Of a stretch of 64,000 nucleotides of DNA, positions 27,143 to 37,741 are shown one piece after another. The stretch lies in the NCBI RefSeq assembly GCF_000196255.1, contig NC_006370.1, positions 154,187 through 218,186 of the forward strand. The letters run 5' to 3'. The DNA comes from Photobacterium profundum SS9. Its GTDB lineage: Bacteria; Pseudomonadota; Gammaproteobacteria; Enterobacterales; Vibrionaceae. Under the pieces are notes generated by a model. It was not told where the DNA came from and searched no databases. It saw only the letters and a program-made list of their open reading frames with translations. Each line of letters begins with the position of its first letter. Position 1 is the first letter of the stretch. Made by a program: the position numbers and the translations under genes.

Positions 27143-27727
27143 TTAGTAGTACGAGTGCTCGCCACGTGCGTGTTCAGTGACATCACGAACACCTGTCAGT
27201 TCACCTGCGAACTGAGCAAGAAGTTCTTTCTCGATACCTTCCTTCAACGTCACATCAACCATTGAACAACCGTTACAACCACCACCAAACTGGAGGATTG
27301 CAACGCCGTCTTCAGTGATCTCAGCTAGAGATACGTTACCGCCGTGACCTGCTAACTGTGGGTTAACTTGAGTCTGGATTGCGTAATCAACGCGCTCCAT
27401 TAGCGTTGCGTCATCAGACACTTTACGCACTTTAGCGTTAGGCGCTTTAAGGGTTAGCTGTGAGCCCATTTTGTCGGTAACAAAATCGATTTCAGCATCA
27501 TCCAAGAAAGGCAGACTTAGTTCATCAAGGTAAGCATCAAATAGCTCTAACTCGATTTTAGTATCGCTCGCTTCAACCGCTTCTGGTGGACAATAAGACA
27601 CACCACACTCAGCATTTTGAGTACCTGGATTTACCACGAAGACACGAATGTTTGTACCCTCAGGCTGCTGGGCAAGAAGCTTGCCGAAGTGCTGCTGAGC
27701 GCTTTCAGTAATAGTGATCATAGACAC
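27143..27727 (-). CDS. nfuA: Fe/S biogenesis protein NfuA
   Basis: This scaffold/carrier delivers [4Fe-4S] clusters to apo-proteins. The 194-aa product has an N-terminal degenerate A-type domain and a C-terminal Nfu domain with the cluster-binding CxxC (Cys151, Cys154 in [11 protein letters not shown]). It ends RGEHSYY like E. coli NfuA. The start is a GTG at 27727 with AGGT about 10 nt upstream; ATG 27721 is possible. Confidence 0.95.
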   Translation of the reverse strand: MSMITITESAQQHFGKLLAQQPEGTNIRVFVVNPGTQNAECGVSYCPPEAVEASDTKIELELFDAYLDELSLPFLDDAEIDFVTDKMGSQLTLKAPNAKVRKVSDDATLMERVDYAIQTQVNPQLAGHGGNVSLAEITEDGVAILQFGGGCNGCSMVDVTLKEGIEKELLAQFAGELTGVRDVTEHARGEHSYY

Positions 27728-27856
27728 GACGTAATACCTGACCTATTTAGTAAGATTTAATCTATTCTACTCTTAGACGCACTTTCTATCACCCCTTAAT
27801 CTTCGCAACCATGTTTTCGTCACTAATTTCGTGATTAATGTCGATGACTTTCACGA

Positions 27857-28570
27857 TCATTTAATTGAGGGCGTATAGCAAATACAGTAGACATCAACCC
27901 GTTCAACACCGTTATTCAGTAGCAAACGGGTGAGTTCGGCAACAGTGCTACCCGTTGTCACCACATCATCGACAATCGCGACATGCTTGGGTAACGACTT
28001 TATCTTAAGTATAAAGGCTTGGTGAACATTTTTCTTTCGTTCGTTTTTAGTCAGTTGTTTTTGCACTTTGGTATAGCGCTGGCGTTTGAAGCCATTCGCG
28101 ATACATTGGCTATTTGTTGCCTCGGCGATTGCCCACGCTAAATGTGCACTTTGATTGAAACCACGATTAAAGCGCCGTGTTGCATGTAACGGCACAGGTA
28201 AAATCAAAGGAGCGGGTTGGTCAATCGATAAGACGAATTGATCCGCCAGTGGTTTGGCTAACCAAAACTTACCGTTGAATTTAAGTTGATGGATAATCTG
28301 TTTGAGTGGGAAATCGTACTCGCCTAATCGATAGAGACGATGCCACGGCGGAGGCGAACGTAGACATTGCCCGCATTGTTCAACAGGGTTGACGGTGGTG
28401 GTACCGCACCTTGCGCAGTATGGTGGCTGAGGGAAATGGGCGATGCAATGTCGACACCATATCGACTCATTGTTCGGCAGTGGTAATTGGCATAGCTGAC
28501 ATTGTGGGTGGGTCCATCGACGTTGATTGAATTGTAGAACCATTGATATTAGCGATGAAACGGATAACAT
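27857..28570 (-). CDS. ComF/GntX-family phosphoribosyltransferase-like protein
   Basis: This product of about 237 aa has an N-terminal zinc-finger-like region (CQLCQLPL, WCRHC, YCARCGTTT, CGQC) and a C-terminal PRTase domain with the PRPP motif VAIVDDVVTTGSTVAEL. It corresponds to E. coli GntX/YhgH and Haemophilus ComF; the latter is needed for DNA uptake. The ATG at 28570 has AAGGATGG 7 nt upstream; ATG 28579 is alternative, and longer readings overlap bioH. It is divergent from bioH by 58 bp, as in E. coli. Confidence 0.9.
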   Translation of the reverse strand: MLSVSSLISMVLQFNQRRWTHPQCQLCQLPLPNNESIWCRHCIAHFPQPPYCARCGTTTVNPVEQCGQCLRSPPPWHRLYRLGEYDFPLKQIIHQLKFNGKFWLAKPLADQFVLSIDQPAPLILPVPLHATRRFNRGFNQSAHLAWAIAEATNSQCIANGFKRQRYTKVQKQLTKNERKKNVHQAFILKIKSLPKHVAIVDDVVTTGSTVAELTRLLLNNGVERVDVYCICYTPSIK

Positions 28571-28628
28571 CCTTGCCATCCTTATATGGTAAATGTTTTT
28601 GACAACGTGATTAAAAAAGGAAGTGTAA

Positions 28629-29393
28629 ATGACAACGGCGCTATGTTGGCAAACTGAAGGGCAAGGTTCGGATCTGGTTCTCATTCATGGTTGGGGAATG
28701 AATGGTGCGGTGTGGCAGCAATTATTGCCATTACTGACTCCTTTTTATCGCGTGCACTGGGTTGATATGCCGGGTTACGGTCACAGTCATGATATCTCTG
28801 CCGATAGTATTGAAGAAATGGCACAACTGTTGCTTGATAAATCACCAATATCTGCAACCTGGTTAGGTTGGTCATTGGGCGGTTTAGTGGCAACACAAGC
28901 GGCTTTACTGGCACCAGAGCGTGTTACTCGTTTAGTTACAGTAGCAAGTTCACCACGTTTTGCAGCTGAAGGCACATGGCGAGGCATTCAGCCTCAGGTC
29001 TTAGATGATTTTCGACGTCAACTCGGTGATGACTTTCAATTGACCGTCGAGCGATTTCTAGCGCTACAAGCAATGGGAAGCCCAACAGCAAGGCAAGATA
29101 TCAAATTGCTAAAGCAAGCGGTGTTATCACGTCCACAGCCTAATCCTGAAGCTTTATCAATAGGGCTCAGATTATTGGCTGATGTTGATTTACGCGCACA
29201 GCTGGGTGATATAACCCAACCATGGTTACGCTTATATGGGCGGTTAGATGGTTTGGTTCCCGCGAAAGTGGCGAAAGATATGGACCAATTAGCGCCCCAG
29301 TCTTGTCGGCAGATCTTTGCCGCCGCGTCGCATGCACCCTTTATTTCTCACCCAGAGGAATTCGTGCAAACGCTGAAAGATTTCATCAAATAA
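28629..29393 (+). CDS. bioH: Pimeloyl-ACP methyl ester esterase BioH
   Basis: This alpha/beta hydrolase frees pimeloyl-ACP from its methyl ester, completing pimelate synthesis for biotin. The 254-aa product has HGWGMNGAVW, the nucleophile Ser82 in GWSLGG, an Asp near residue 207 in GRLDGLVP and His236 in ASHAPFISHPEEF. These positions agree with E. coli BioH. GGAAG precedes the ATG. Confidence 0.95.
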   Translation: MTTALCWQTEGQGSDLVLIHGWGMNGAVWQQLLPLLTPFYRVHWVDMPGYGHSHDISADSIEEMAQLLLDKSPISATWLGWSLGGLVATQAALLAPERVTRLVTVASSPRFAAEGTWRGIQPQVLDDFRRQLGDDFQLTVERFLALQAMGSPTARQDIKLLKQAVLSRPQPNPEALSIGLRLLADVDLRAQLGDITQPWLRLYGRLDGLVPAKVAKDMDQLAPQSCRQIFAAASHAPFISHPEEFVQTLKDFIK

Positions 29394-29499
29394 GGCTGAT
29401 TATGTCGTGTGTATAGGGAATTGGTGATTAAAAGTTAAACTTTTTGATTGTTTTGCCGATAGGGATTTTAATGGAGTTACTCTATTTACGAGAGGCCAT

Positions 29500-29880
29500 A
29501 TGACAATAGGAAGTGTAGGGAATAGTTCCACGTATTCTCCGGCAACATTACAAGCCTCAACTGCGGGGGTTGTAAAAACGGATGCCGAAAAATCACAGGC
29601 TGATAATGCCAGTGTGAATAAAGCGGCAGATACAACGGTGAGCATTTCTGATGATGCAAAACGTAAGTTGGCCGCTGAAGCGGATACACAAACACAAGCT
29701 AAAAAGAATGCAGATGGCACGGTAGAAGAAGACAGCAGTGTCGCAGAGTCTTTTGCTTATGGTGCATTGGGGATGGATCATCCTGATGAAGTAAAAACCA
29801 ACTCCGATGATTTTTATACTGCGGGACAAGTGCTTTCGGCGATAGGAACCGTAGCAACGGTATTACTTGCCATCGCCTAA
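29500..29880 (+). CDS. Hypothetical small protein, Ser/Thr/Ala-rich
   Basis: This 126-aa product has GAGAGG 7 nt before its ATG. The first 50 residues are Ser/Thr/Ala-rich and probably disordered. A segment TVSISDDAKRKLAAEADT recalls the short motif seen in FlgM-like and other small bacterial proteins. The C-terminus (AGQVLSAIGTVATVLLAIA) is hydrophobic. There is no signal peptide. I do not recognise a family. It precedes another unknown gene by 91 bp. Confidence 0.6.
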   Translation: MTIGSVGNSSTYSPATLQASTAGVVKTDAEKSQADNASVNKAADTTVSISDDAKRKLAAEADTQTQAKKNADGTVEEDSSVAESFAYGALGMDHPDEVKTNSDDFYTAGQVLSAIGTVATVLLAIA

Positions 29881-29971
29881 ACCGCTCGTGGGTATATACT
29901 TTTGATCTCGAAGTATGAGATCTTGATATATATCGTGATAGCGTTTTACAAGGATATGGTATTACCACAGT

Positions 29972-30436
29972 ATGATTTTTTCGCCAGCCAATGCTGGAGC
30001 ACCAATTGTTGCTCCCTCTGTTAATCCGCCGACCGAACAGGCTGCGCGGGACAACCGTGTGCGTGAAAAAATTGTTCCTCCAACCCAAGCTCCTGAATCC
30101 GCCCGTGAAAAGCCGCTAAGCAGCGAAGAAAAACAGTTTAAAAAGCCAGCATGGGATCCGAGTGAGCACCCAGATTACAGTGAGCTGCCTGAGACCATTG
30201 AAAAGCAGTACGGCTATCAAGATGAATTTGAGCTGTTAGTCAAAGCCCTATCTGCCGATAGCTACATGGCGCCAGTGACCGAACTCGGTTATTCGATGCA
30301 CATTAAACTGCCGCGAGAAATACTGGAGCAGCTTGAGCAAATCAGTAATAACGAACGAACGAAAGGGGTCGTGGCTCACCGTTATGCGCAAGCGACGGTG
30401 CCTAATCCGCCGACTGAATATTTAGTGGTGCTGTAA
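29972..30436 (+). CDS. Hypothetical proline-rich protein
   Basis: This 154-aa product has a Pro/Ala-rich N-terminal half (to about residue 75, including PPTEQAARDNRVREKI and KPAWDPSEHPDYSELP). A compact C-terminal half (YQDEFELLVKALSADSYMAPVTELGY onward) ends in VPNPPTEYLVVL. There is no signal peptide or membrane segment. I do not recognise it. It lies convergent to tex, downstream of a second unknown gene, and the two may be cotranscribed. Confidence 0.65.
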   Translation: MIFSPANAGAPIVAPSVNPPTEQAARDNRVREKIVPPTQAPESAREKPLSSEEKQFKKPAWDPSEHPDYSELPETIEKQYGYQDEFELLVKALSADSYMAPVTELGYSMHIKLPREILEQLEQISNNERTKGVVAHRYAQATVPNPPTEYLVVL

Positions 30437-30483
30437 GCTATTCACGTCATACCCTTTTGAACATGCATCTTGATTACCCAATA

Positions 30484-30511
30484 AAAAAGCCAGTATTCTC
30501 ATACTGACTCT
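30484..30511 (-). terminator. Terminator after tex
   Basis: On the minus strand an AGTCAGTAT / ATACTGGCT stem (one G-U pair) with a 4-nt loop runs into TTTTTT, about 20 bp past the tex stop. Confidence 0.75.
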
Positions 30512-30528
30512 CTTCTTATTAAACGGGT

Positions 30529-32883
30529 TTATTTCTTCGCTTTGGCAAATGCCGCGGCAAACGCGCCACCCATAGCTCCGCCTGCTGGGTTATTTCCTTG
30601 GTTACTCTTTGGACTATTACTGTTACCACGGTTATTACTCTGTGCATTATGGTTTGCAGTGCTGCGTGCTTGGTTTTGCTGTGGCTTACGAGCGGGTTTT
30701 TCTTGTCCCGGTTCGTCGCTCATGCGCATTGACATGGCAATACGTTTACGTTGCAAGTCCACTTCCATTACTTTGACTTTCACCACATCACCGGCTTTAA
30801 CGACTTCACGTGGGTCAGAGATGAATTTATCTGATAGCGCTGAAATATGTACCAGACCATCTTGGTGAACACCGACATCAACGAAGGCACCAAAGTTAGT
30901 CACGTTGGTGATAACACCTTCTAAAATCATACCTGGTATTAAGTCTTTTACTTCGTTAACACCTTCAGCAAACGTGGCGGTTTTGAATTCAGGACGGGGA
31001 TCGCGACCGGGTTTATCAAGTTCGCTGATAATATCGGTAACCGTTGGCAGGCCAAACTTTTCGTCGGCATAGTCTGCTGCATTTAGGCTGCGTAAAAATT
31101 CCGAGTTACCAATGATGGCATCCATCGCTTTACTGTTATTCGTGGCAATGGTTTTCACAACGGCATACGATTCAGGGTGAACCGCCGAGCTATCGAGTGG
31201 GTTTTTACCGTTCATGATCCGTAAGAAACCCGCACATTGTTCAAAAGCTTTGGGTCCCAAACGTGCGACTTTTTTCAAGGTAGTACGGCTTTCGAAACGG
31301 CCGTGCTCATCACGATAATCAACCACATTCTGCGCCATGGTTTTGGTTAAGCCAGCTACTCGTGTGAGTAGGGCTACTGATGCCGTATTTACATCCACCC
31401 CCACGCCGTTTACACAGTCTTCCACGACAGCATCAAGACGTTTAGCCAACATGCTTTGGCTTACATCATGCTGATATTGACCGACACCAATGGCTTTAGG
31501 GTCAATTTTTACCAGCTCTGCTAATGGATCTTGTAGGCGGCGACCAATAGAAACGGCGCCACGGATCGTCACATCTAAATCAGGGAATTCATTGGCTGCA
31601 AGTTCTGAGGCCGAGTAAACCGATGCACCTGCTTCGCTGACCATCACGCTTTGAATTTTGAGGTTGTTGTCTTTTAAGATCTTGGCAACAAAGGCATCTG
31701 TTTCACGTGAAGCAGTTCCGTTTCCGATAGCAATTAAGTTGACTTGGTGTTTGTTTAATAATGCTAAAACTGCCGCTTCAGATTGTGCAACTTGGCGCTG
31801 TGGCTGGTGTGGGTAAATCGTAGCGATATCGACCAACTTACCCGTGGTGTCAATCACCGCAACTTTACAGCCAGTCCGTAAACCCGGATCGAGTGCCAAT
31901 GTGGTACGCGGGCCTGCTGGTGCCGCCATCAACAAATCACTCAGGTTGTCGGCAAATACCTGAATAGCACCGTCTTCGGCTTTTTCACGCAATGCACTCA
32001 TTAATTCGGTTTCCATGTGCATCAATATTTTAATGCGCCATGCCCAGCTAATGACTTGCTTACGCCATGCATCGGCAGGTTGTGTACCGAGTTTGACGCC
32101 ATAATGATCAGCAATAATGATTTCACAGTAAGAGCCGCGTACGCCTTCTTCTTGATTCGGATCTGCGTTTAAAGACAATTGTAGGAAGCCTTCATTACGA
32201 CCACGGAACATGGCGAGCGCACGGTGTGATGGTACGTTTTTGAGTCGTTCATTATGCTCGAAATAATCTTTAAACTTCGCGCCTTCTTGTTCTTTGCCTG
32301 CCACCATGCGCGAGGTGAACTCGGCATTGGTTTGAAGTTGACGGCGGATCTTATGCAGCAGTGCGGCATCTTCGGCAAAACGTTCCATCAAGATAGCGCG
32401 TGCGCCATCGAGTGCAGCTTTGGTATCAGCAATGTTTTTGTCTGCATTGATATATTGAGCCGCTGTTGCTTCTGGATCGTTAGTTGGTTGCTGCCACAAT
32501 GTATCGGCAAGCGGTTCTAAACCGGCTTCTATCGCGATCTGCCCTTTGGTGCGGCGCTTTTGTTTGTAAGGCAGGTACAGATCTTCTAAGCGTGTTTTGC
32601 TGTCAGCTGAATTAATCTCAGCTTCCAATTGTGGGGTTAGTTTTCCTTGCTCGGTAATTGCTTTAAGGATGGTCTTGCGGCGATCATCCATTTCACGCAA
32701 GTACCCTAGGCGGGATTCCAGGTTACGTAGCTGAGTATCATCCAGCCCGTTGGTGACTTCTTTACGGTAACGTGAAATAAAAGGAACCGTATTACCGTCA
32801 TCTAACAGAGTGACTGCGGCTGTAACTTGCTCAAGGCGAACATTCAGTTCGCTGGCAATCATCTGATTGATCGAGTTGCTCAT
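30529..32883 (-). CDS. tex: Tex-family RNA-binding transcription accessory protein (YhgF)
   Basis: This nucleic-acid-binding protein of about 784 aa is homologous to E. coli YhgF and the Bordetella/Pseudomonas Tex factors. In order it has an N-terminal helical region ([21 protein letters not shown]), a YqgF-like RNase H fold ([17 protein letters not shown]), HhH segments ([20 protein letters not shown]) and an S1 domain ([21 protein letters not shown]). It ends in a low-complexity Asn/Gln/Ala-rich tail. ATG 32883 (MSNSINQMI) fits homologues better than ATG 32907. Confidence 0.94.
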   Translation of the reverse strand: MSNSINQMIASELNVRLEQVTAAVTLLDDGNTVPFISRYRKEVTNGLDDTQLRNLESRLGYLREMDDRRKTILKAITEQGKLTPQLEAEINSADSKTRLEDLYLPYKQKRRTKGQIAIEAGLEPLADTLWQQPTNDPEATAAQYINADKNIADTKAALDGARAILMERFAEDAALLHKIRRQLQTNAEFTSRMVAGKEQEGAKFKDYFEHNERLKNVPSHRALAMFRGRNEGFLQLSLNADPNQEEGVRGSYCEIIIADHYGVKLGTQPADAWRKQVISWAWRIKILMHMETELMSALREKAEDGAIQVFADNLSDLLMAAPAGPRTTLALDPGLRTGCKVAVIDTTGKLVDIATIYPHQPQRQVAQSEAAVLALLNKHQVNLIAIGNGTASRETDAFVAKILKDNNLKIQSVMVSEAGASVYSASELAANEFPDLDVTIRGAVSIGRRLQDPLAELVKIDPKAIGVGQYQHDVSQSMLAKRLDAVVEDCVNGVGVDVNTASVALLTRVAGLTKTMAQNVVDYRDEHGRFESRTTLKKVARLGPKAFEQCAGFLRIMNGKNPLDSSAVHPESYAVVKTIATNNSKAMDAIIGNSEFLRSLNAADYADEKFGLPTVTDIISELDKPGRDPRPEFKTATFAEGVNEVKDLIPGMILEGVITNVTNFGAFVDVGVHQDGLVHISALSDKFISDPREVVKAGDVVKVKVMEVDLQRKRIAMSMRMSDEPGQEKPARKPQQNQARSTANHNAQSNNRGNSNSPKSNQGNNPAGGAMGGAFAAAFAKAKK

Positions 32884-33002
32884 CCGTTGGTATCTCTTGG
32901 TTGCCATAAACTATGCACTGTATTCTACGGAGGATTCTGGTGGTGACAAGCTATGGCATGTTAAGAGTGTGTCAGTGCCCGAATTTTAGGTAACCTATTT
33001 AC

Positions 33003-33473
33003 TTACGCGTAGCGAATCGTATTTACAAACCAGAGCTTCTTGCCTTGAGGTGTCACCACTTCAAACTCTTCATCAACCTCTTTCTTCAATAACGCACGTG
33101 CCATTGGGGAATCAATCGAAATGTAGTCATTTCTGCCATAGATTTCATCTGGACCAACGATACGAAATGCTTTCTGCTCGGCTTCTTCATTTTCAATTTC
33201 AACAAATGCGCCAAAAAATACTTTGCCATCTTGCTGGGGGGAGTAATCGACGACTTTGACGATTTCAAGACGTTTTCGTAAATAACGTACTCGACGATCG
33301 ATTTCCCGCAGGCGCTTTTTATTGTACTGATAGTCAGCATTTTCACTGCGATCACCTAGGCTTGCAGCCCAAGTGACTTTCTTGGTTATCTCTGGACGTT
33401 CTTCTCGCCAAAGGAAATCGAGCTCTTTTTTGAGTTTGTCATAACCTTCACGGGTAATTAAATTGGTTTTCAT
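33003..33473 (-). CDS. greB: Transcription elongation factor GreB
   Basis: This factor rescues backtracked RNA polymerase by stimulating transcript cleavage. The 156-aa product has the N-terminal coiled coil with ASLGDRSENADYQYNKKRLREIDRR, carrying the acidic tip residues, and a C-terminal FKBP-like domain (YISIDSPMARALLKKEV). It aligns closely with E. coli GreB. The 296-bp gap to the divergent ompR holds the promoters of both genes; I could not place them with confidence. Confidence 0.97.
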   Translation of the reverse strand: MKTNLITREGYDKLKKELDFLWREERPEITKKVTWAASLGDRSENADYQYNKKRLREIDRRVRYLRKRLEIVKVVDYSPQQDGKVFFGAFVEIENEEAEQKAFRIVGPDEIYGRNDYISIDSPMARALLKKEVDEEFEVVTPQGKKLWFVNTIRYA

Positions 33474-33769
33474 TGTTCGCCCTATACCGTCATCGAGTAT
33501 TTCGCAGATTGATTTAGATAATTTTTACATTCTGGTTCATAGTATGAGTAGTGATTTAGAAAATTTCTATCCTTTAAGGTAACTTAGGTGCGGTTTCATT
33601 TGTGGCCATATGTGCTAAACGTATGCAAAAAGCATTGATGAGCAATAAATGGACATACTCAGTTACAATTTACGGTTACATTTAGCGGCGAAATTAAGCT
33701 TCTGTCAGGTTGACTCGAGTAAGATACGCACACAACTCGATAACACGGTCGATGCAGGTAAGGTGAGAT

Positions 33770-34489
33770 ATGCAGGAAAATTATAAAATTCTGGTTGTTG
33801 ATGACGACATGCGTTTACGCGCATTATTAGAACGTTACTTGTCGGAACAAGGTTTCCAAGTACGTAGCGTCGCAAACGGCGAGCAAATGGACCGCTTGTT
33901 ATCCCGTGAAACATTTCACTTAATGGTGCTAGATCTAATGCTACCGGGTGAAGATGGCTTGTCTATTTGTCGTCGCTTACGCAATGCCAATAATAAGCTA
34001 CCGATTCTTATGCTGACCGCAAAAGGCGATGAAGTTGATCGTATTGTAGGGCTAGAAGTTGGCGCAGATGATTATTTGCCAAAACCGTTTAACCCGCGTG
34101 AATTACTGGCTCGTATTCGTGCTGTACTACGCCGCCAGACCATTGAAGCACCTGGTGCCCCAAGTGTGAATAGCAAAATTGTCGAGTTTGGTGAATTCCG
34201 TTTGAATCTAGGCACACGCGAGATGTTCCGTGGTGAAGCGCCGATGCCTCTAACCTCCGGCGAATTTGCAGTATTGAAAGCGTTAGTGACCAATGCGCGT
34301 GAGCCGATGTCGCGTGATAAATTGATGAATATGGCGCGTGGTCGTGAATATTCTGCGATGGAACGCTCTATCGATGTACAGATTTCTCGTTTGCGTCGAA
34401 TGGTTGAAGAAGATCCAAGTCGCCCTCGTTACATTCAAACAGTATGGGGTTTAGGTTACGTTTTCGTGCCCGACGGTAACGAGAAGTAA
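33770..34489 (+). CDS. ompR: Response regulator OmpR
   Basis: This is the DNA-binding response regulator of the osmotic/porin two-component system. The 239-aa product has a receiver domain with the phospho-acceptor Asp in LMVLDLMLPGEDG and Lys in LPKPFNPRELLARI, plus a C-terminal winged helix (SGEFAVLKALV, RYIQTVWGLGYVF). AAGGTGAG precedes the ATG. EnvZ follows after 3 bp. Confidence 0.97.
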   Translation: MQENYKILVVDDDMRLRALLERYLSEQGFQVRSVANGEQMDRLLSRETFHLMVLDLMLPGEDGLSICRRLRNANNKLPILMLTAKGDEVDRIVGLEVGADDYLPKPFNPRELLARIRAVLRRQTIEAPGAPSVNSKIVEFGEFRLNLGTREMFRGEAPMPLTSGEFAVLKALVTNAREPMSRDKLMNMARGREYSAMERSIDVQISRLRRMVEEDPSRPRYIQTVWGLGYVFVPDGNEK

Positions 34490-34492
34490 ACC

Positions 34493-35824
34493 ATGCGATT
34501 TTCTCCCCGCAGTACATTTACCCGTACGCTTGTTCTATTATCTGGCTTGCTCATAGCAAGTCAGATTTTCTCCTATTTGACCGTTATTAATTACGCCCTC
34601 CTTCCTAGTTTACAGCAATTTAATCGTATTATTGCGTATGAAGTGCGCTTGATGTTGCAAGAGGACCTAGATCTGGATCTCGATGACGGTGAAGTTTTCC
34701 ACCTCGAACAGCCAGTACGTCGCCAATTGCTGGCTCAACTTGGCGTGACATTGCATTCAGTGGATGATCCTGATCTTAAAGAATATAACCGTGCCACAGA
34801 AATCGAGTATCTCAGTGACGAAATGTCAGAGGAACTTGATGCTAAAACGGAAGTACGTTTAGTGCTGGGGGCTGAAAGTTATGTGTTGTGGATGAAATGT
34901 GATGCGATGCCTGGCTATCTTATGCGGATCCCATTATCGGAGTTGCAAGAGGAAGATTTTGCGCCGCTGTTTCGTTATAGCCTGATCATTGCCTTTATGG
35001 TGATTGCGGGGGGCTGGTTATTTATTCGGATGCAAAACAGACCGTTGGTCGAGTTAGAGCGGGCCGCATTATTGGTTGCTCGTGGCGAGATTCCTCCGAC
35101 GTTACCTGAGCAGGGGGCATCAGAGGTCCGCGCGGTAACCAAGGCTTTTAACCAGATGGCTGAAGGGATGAAACAGCTTGAGGATGATCGTGCCTTATTA
35201 TTGGCTGGGGTTAGCCATGACTTACGCACCCCGTTAACCCGTATTCGCTTAGCCACTGAAATGATGTCACCAGAAGACAGCTATTTAGCTGACGGCATGA
35301 CCAAAGATACAGAAGAGTGTAATGAGATCATTAGTCAGTTTATGGATTATCTGAAATCAACTAAAAAGCCAGTAATGGACGTCATCGATCTGAACGACTT
35401 GTTACAAGAAGTCGCAGAGAGTGAGGGCGGATATGAGAACGAAGTTGAACTCGGGTTGAGTGATACTCCGGGACGTATTGAGGCGAATGCTGTCGCGATG
35501 AAACGCTGTGTTGCTAATTTAGTGGTGAATGCCCTTCGCTATGGCAATGGCTGGGTTAAAATTTCAAGTGGTACATCCGCAGATCGAAAATCAGCATGGT
35601 ATTGTGTGGAAGATAATGGGCCTGGGATCCAAGAAGATCAGGTCTCTCGTATGTTCCAACCCTTAACCCGTGGTGATTCTGCTCGTGGTAGTGATGCTGA
35701 AGGTACGGGATTAGGCTTAGCAATCGTAAAACGGATTATCGACCAACACGATGGGGTGATTACCGTGACTAATCGCCGTGACGGTGGTTTGAAAGTCCAG
35801 ATTACCTTATCTTTGGTTAAGTAG
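34493..35824 (+). CDS. envZ: Osmosensor histidine kinase EnvZ
   Basis: This is the inner-membrane sensor kinase/phosphatase partner of OmpR. The 443-aa product has membrane segments near residues 13-36 and 160-178 with a periplasmic domain between. A HAMP segment follows, then the H-box [16 protein letters not shown], and N, G1 and G2 boxes ([33 protein letters not shown]). It is coupled to ompR by a 3-bp gap. Confidence 0.97.
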   Translation: MRFSPRSTFTRTLVLLSGLLIASQIFSYLTVINYALLPSLQQFNRIIAYEVRLMLQEDLDLDLDDGEVFHLEQPVRRQLLAQLGVTLHSVDDPDLKEYNRATEIEYLSDEMSEELDAKTEVRLVLGAESYVLWMKCDAMPGYLMRIPLSELQEEDFAPLFRYSLIIAFMVIAGGWLFIRMQNRPLVELERAALLVARGEIPPTLPEQGASEVRAVTKAFNQMAEGMKQLEDDRALLLAGVSHDLRTPLTRIRLATEMMSPEDSYLADGMTKDTEECNEIISQFMDYLKSTKKPVMDVIDLNDLLQEVAESEGGYENEVELGLSDTPGRIEANAVAMKRCVANLVVNALRYGNGWVKISSGTSADRKSAWYCVEDNGPGIQEDQVSRMFQPLTRGDSARGSDAEGTGLGLAIVKRIIDQHDGVITVTNRRDGGLKVQITLSLVK

Positions 35825-35827
35825 AAT

Positions 35828-35856
35828 AAAAAAACGCGCATTATGCGCGTTTTTTT
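35828..35856. terminator. Bidirectional terminator between envZ and xanP
   Basis: An AAAAAAACGCGCA / TGCGCGTTTTTTT stem with loop TTA lies between two convergent genes. Confidence 0.92.
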
Positions 35857-35884
35857 ATACATCTATTACTGAAGCCTATAAGGC

Positions 35885-37264
35885 TTAGTCTGTGTTTTTC
35901 TTCTCTTCGGGAAGTACAAGGTTCAGAATAATTGCAGTGATGCCACCCGCCGCCATGCCTGACGATAAAATACCTTTCACCCAATCTGGCATAAATTGCA
36001 GAATTTCAGGTTTTTGAGCAATGCCCAGCCCCATAGAGAAAGACAGCGCCATGATAAGAATGGCACGACGGTCTAGATCGCAGCGCGAGATAATACGAAT
36101 ACCTGAAGCGGCGATTGTGCCAAACATCACAATCGTTGCACCGCCTAGCACCGGTTCTGGAATTAACTGAACAAGGTTTGCGACACCTGGGAATAAACCT
36201 AACAGTACCAGCATGCCGGCAACGAAATATCCGATATAACGACTCGCTACACCTGTTAACTGGATGATGCCATTATTTTGGCTGAAGGTTGAATTAGGGA
36301 AGCTATTTAATACGGATGCCATGGCTGAGTTAATGCCATCGGCTAATACGCCGCCTTTAATACGCTTTAAATAAAGAGGACCAGCAACAGGTTGTTCAGA
36401 GGTTTCTGATGTTGCAGTAATATCCCCAATTGCCTCAAGCGATGTAATCGCAAAAACGATCACTAGCGGAATAAGCAGCCCCCAATCAAAGCCCAGACCA
36501 TATTGCATCGGCATTGGAATCGCCATGAAGGCATGTTGCGTTTCTTGAGGGGCATTAAGCATACCTGTGAACCAAGCCAATACCGTTCCTGCTGCCATGG
36601 CGAGCACAATCGATGAAACGCGTAGGTAAGGATTTTTGAAGCGGTTTAATAAAACAATGAAACCTAATACCGTACCTGCAAGCATTAAGTTTTCAAGGCT
36701 ACCAAAGCTACCGTCGTTAATTGCAGCATAGCCACCGCCCACTGATGTTAGACCAATTTGGATCAGGGTTAGACCGATCAGGGTGACAACAATACCTGAT
36801 ACTAGCGGTGTGATAACACGCTGCGCATGTTGCAGTACGCGAGAGATGAACACTTCGGTTAATGAAGCCACCAGAATGGTACCAAAGATAGCTGCCATCA
36901 TCGTCGGAACATCAGCGCCACCAGCCTTTAGGGCTAAGCCTGCCCCAATGATAGGGCCTAAGAAGTTGAAACTGGTTCCTTGAATAGACAGTAACCCCGA
37001 GCCAATCGGGCCAAATGTACGAATTTGGATAAATGAAGCAATACCAGAAGCGAATAAAGACATGCTAACGATGGTGTTGGTATCGCTTGCAGGTAAACCC
37101 AGAGCTTGACAGATAATCAACGACGGTGTGATCACTGCGACAAACATAGCCAGTAAGTGCTGAGTGGCCGCAAATAATGTTTGTGGTAGCGGCGGTCGAT
37201 CTTCTAAACGGTAAATGAGATCTGAATTACGCGGTATTTCAATGTCGCTATGCTGGCGGGTCAT
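35885..37264 (-). CDS. xanP: Xanthine permease XanP (NCS2 family)
   Basis: This proton-coupled nucleobase transporter is 459 aa with about twelve to fourteen membrane segments. [18 protein letters not shown] near the N-terminus, SIQGTSFNF and [16 protein letters not shown] match E. coli XanP (YicE) almost residue for residue, so xanthine is the likeliest substrate. It lies near recG, as xanP does in E. coli (with gltS between them there). AAGGAA precedes the ATG. A PurR-box promoter lies about 150 bp upstream. Confidence 0.9.
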   Translation of the reverse strand: MTRQHSDIEIPRNSDLIYRLEDRPPLPQTLFAATQHLLAMFVAVITPSLIICQALGLPASDTNTIVSMSLFASGIASFIQIRTFGPIGSGLLSIQGTSFNFLGPIIGAGLALKAGGADVPTMMAAIFGTILVASLTEVFISRVLQHAQRVITPLVSGIVVTLIGLTLIQIGLTSVGGGYAAINDGSFGSLENLMLAGTVLGFIVLLNRFKNPYLRVSSIVLAMAAGTVLAWFTGMLNAPQETQHAFMAIPMPMQYGLGFDWGLLIPLVIVFAITSLEAIGDITATSETSEQPVAGPLYLKRIKGGVLADGINSAMASVLNSFPNSTFSQNNGIIQLTGVASRYIGYFVAGMLVLLGLFPGVANLVQLIPEPVLGGATIVMFGTIAASGIRIISRCDLDRRAILIMALSFSMGLGIAQKPEILQFMPDWVKGILSSGMAAGGITAIILNLVLPEEKKNTD

Positions 37265-37413
37265 GGCCGTTTTATTCCTTAAGCTTGCTTCTTAATCCCG
37301 ATCGAATGCGCTGAATGGGCATTGATATGTGAATGCTGGATATATCTGTGATTGCTGTTACTCAGATCCAAACGAACACCAGGAGAAGTGAAAGTGGGTG
37401 AAATTTGTGCGCT

Positions 37414-37451
37414 ATTGTAATTATTTTGCCGTAAATAGCAAACGTTTGCTT
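37414..37451 (-). promoter_or_regulatory. xanP promoter with overlapping PurR box
   Basis: Read on the minus strand, -35 TTTGCT (37437-37442) and -10 TACAAT (37414-37419) are 17 bp apart. The palindrome AGCAAACGTTTGCT (37437-37450) is an excellent PurR-box match and covers the -35. Repression of xanP by PurR with hypoxanthine or guanine is predicted. The rest of the 477-bp gap to recG shows no gene or strong hairpin. Confidence 0.75.
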
Positions 37452-37741
37452 TGTTTGCGGGTGATTTATTTTTCTTTAACGATAAAACAGCATCAGTAAG
37501 CTTAAAAAGTAGGTAATGGGTTGGAAGCTAGATGTTTACTGACGTACAAAGATCACAGAGTGAAATAGAAAATCAGTAAGGGATATAAATACGCCGAAAT
37601 AACATAGTGTTTACATGTTCTAGTGACGAGTTCTGAACAAAGCAGCCAAAATTTATTAGAACGCTGCCTTGTATGAGCGAAGGATAGTACACCTTCATTA
37701 ACTGAGAGGGTTAGAGGTTGATGGGGTTGGTATTGAGTGAA

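Noticed and set aside
29699..30088. 129-aa minus-strand ORF across the two hypothetical genes
   Set aside because: It is an antisense shadow without a ribosome binding site; the + strand genes have better starts.
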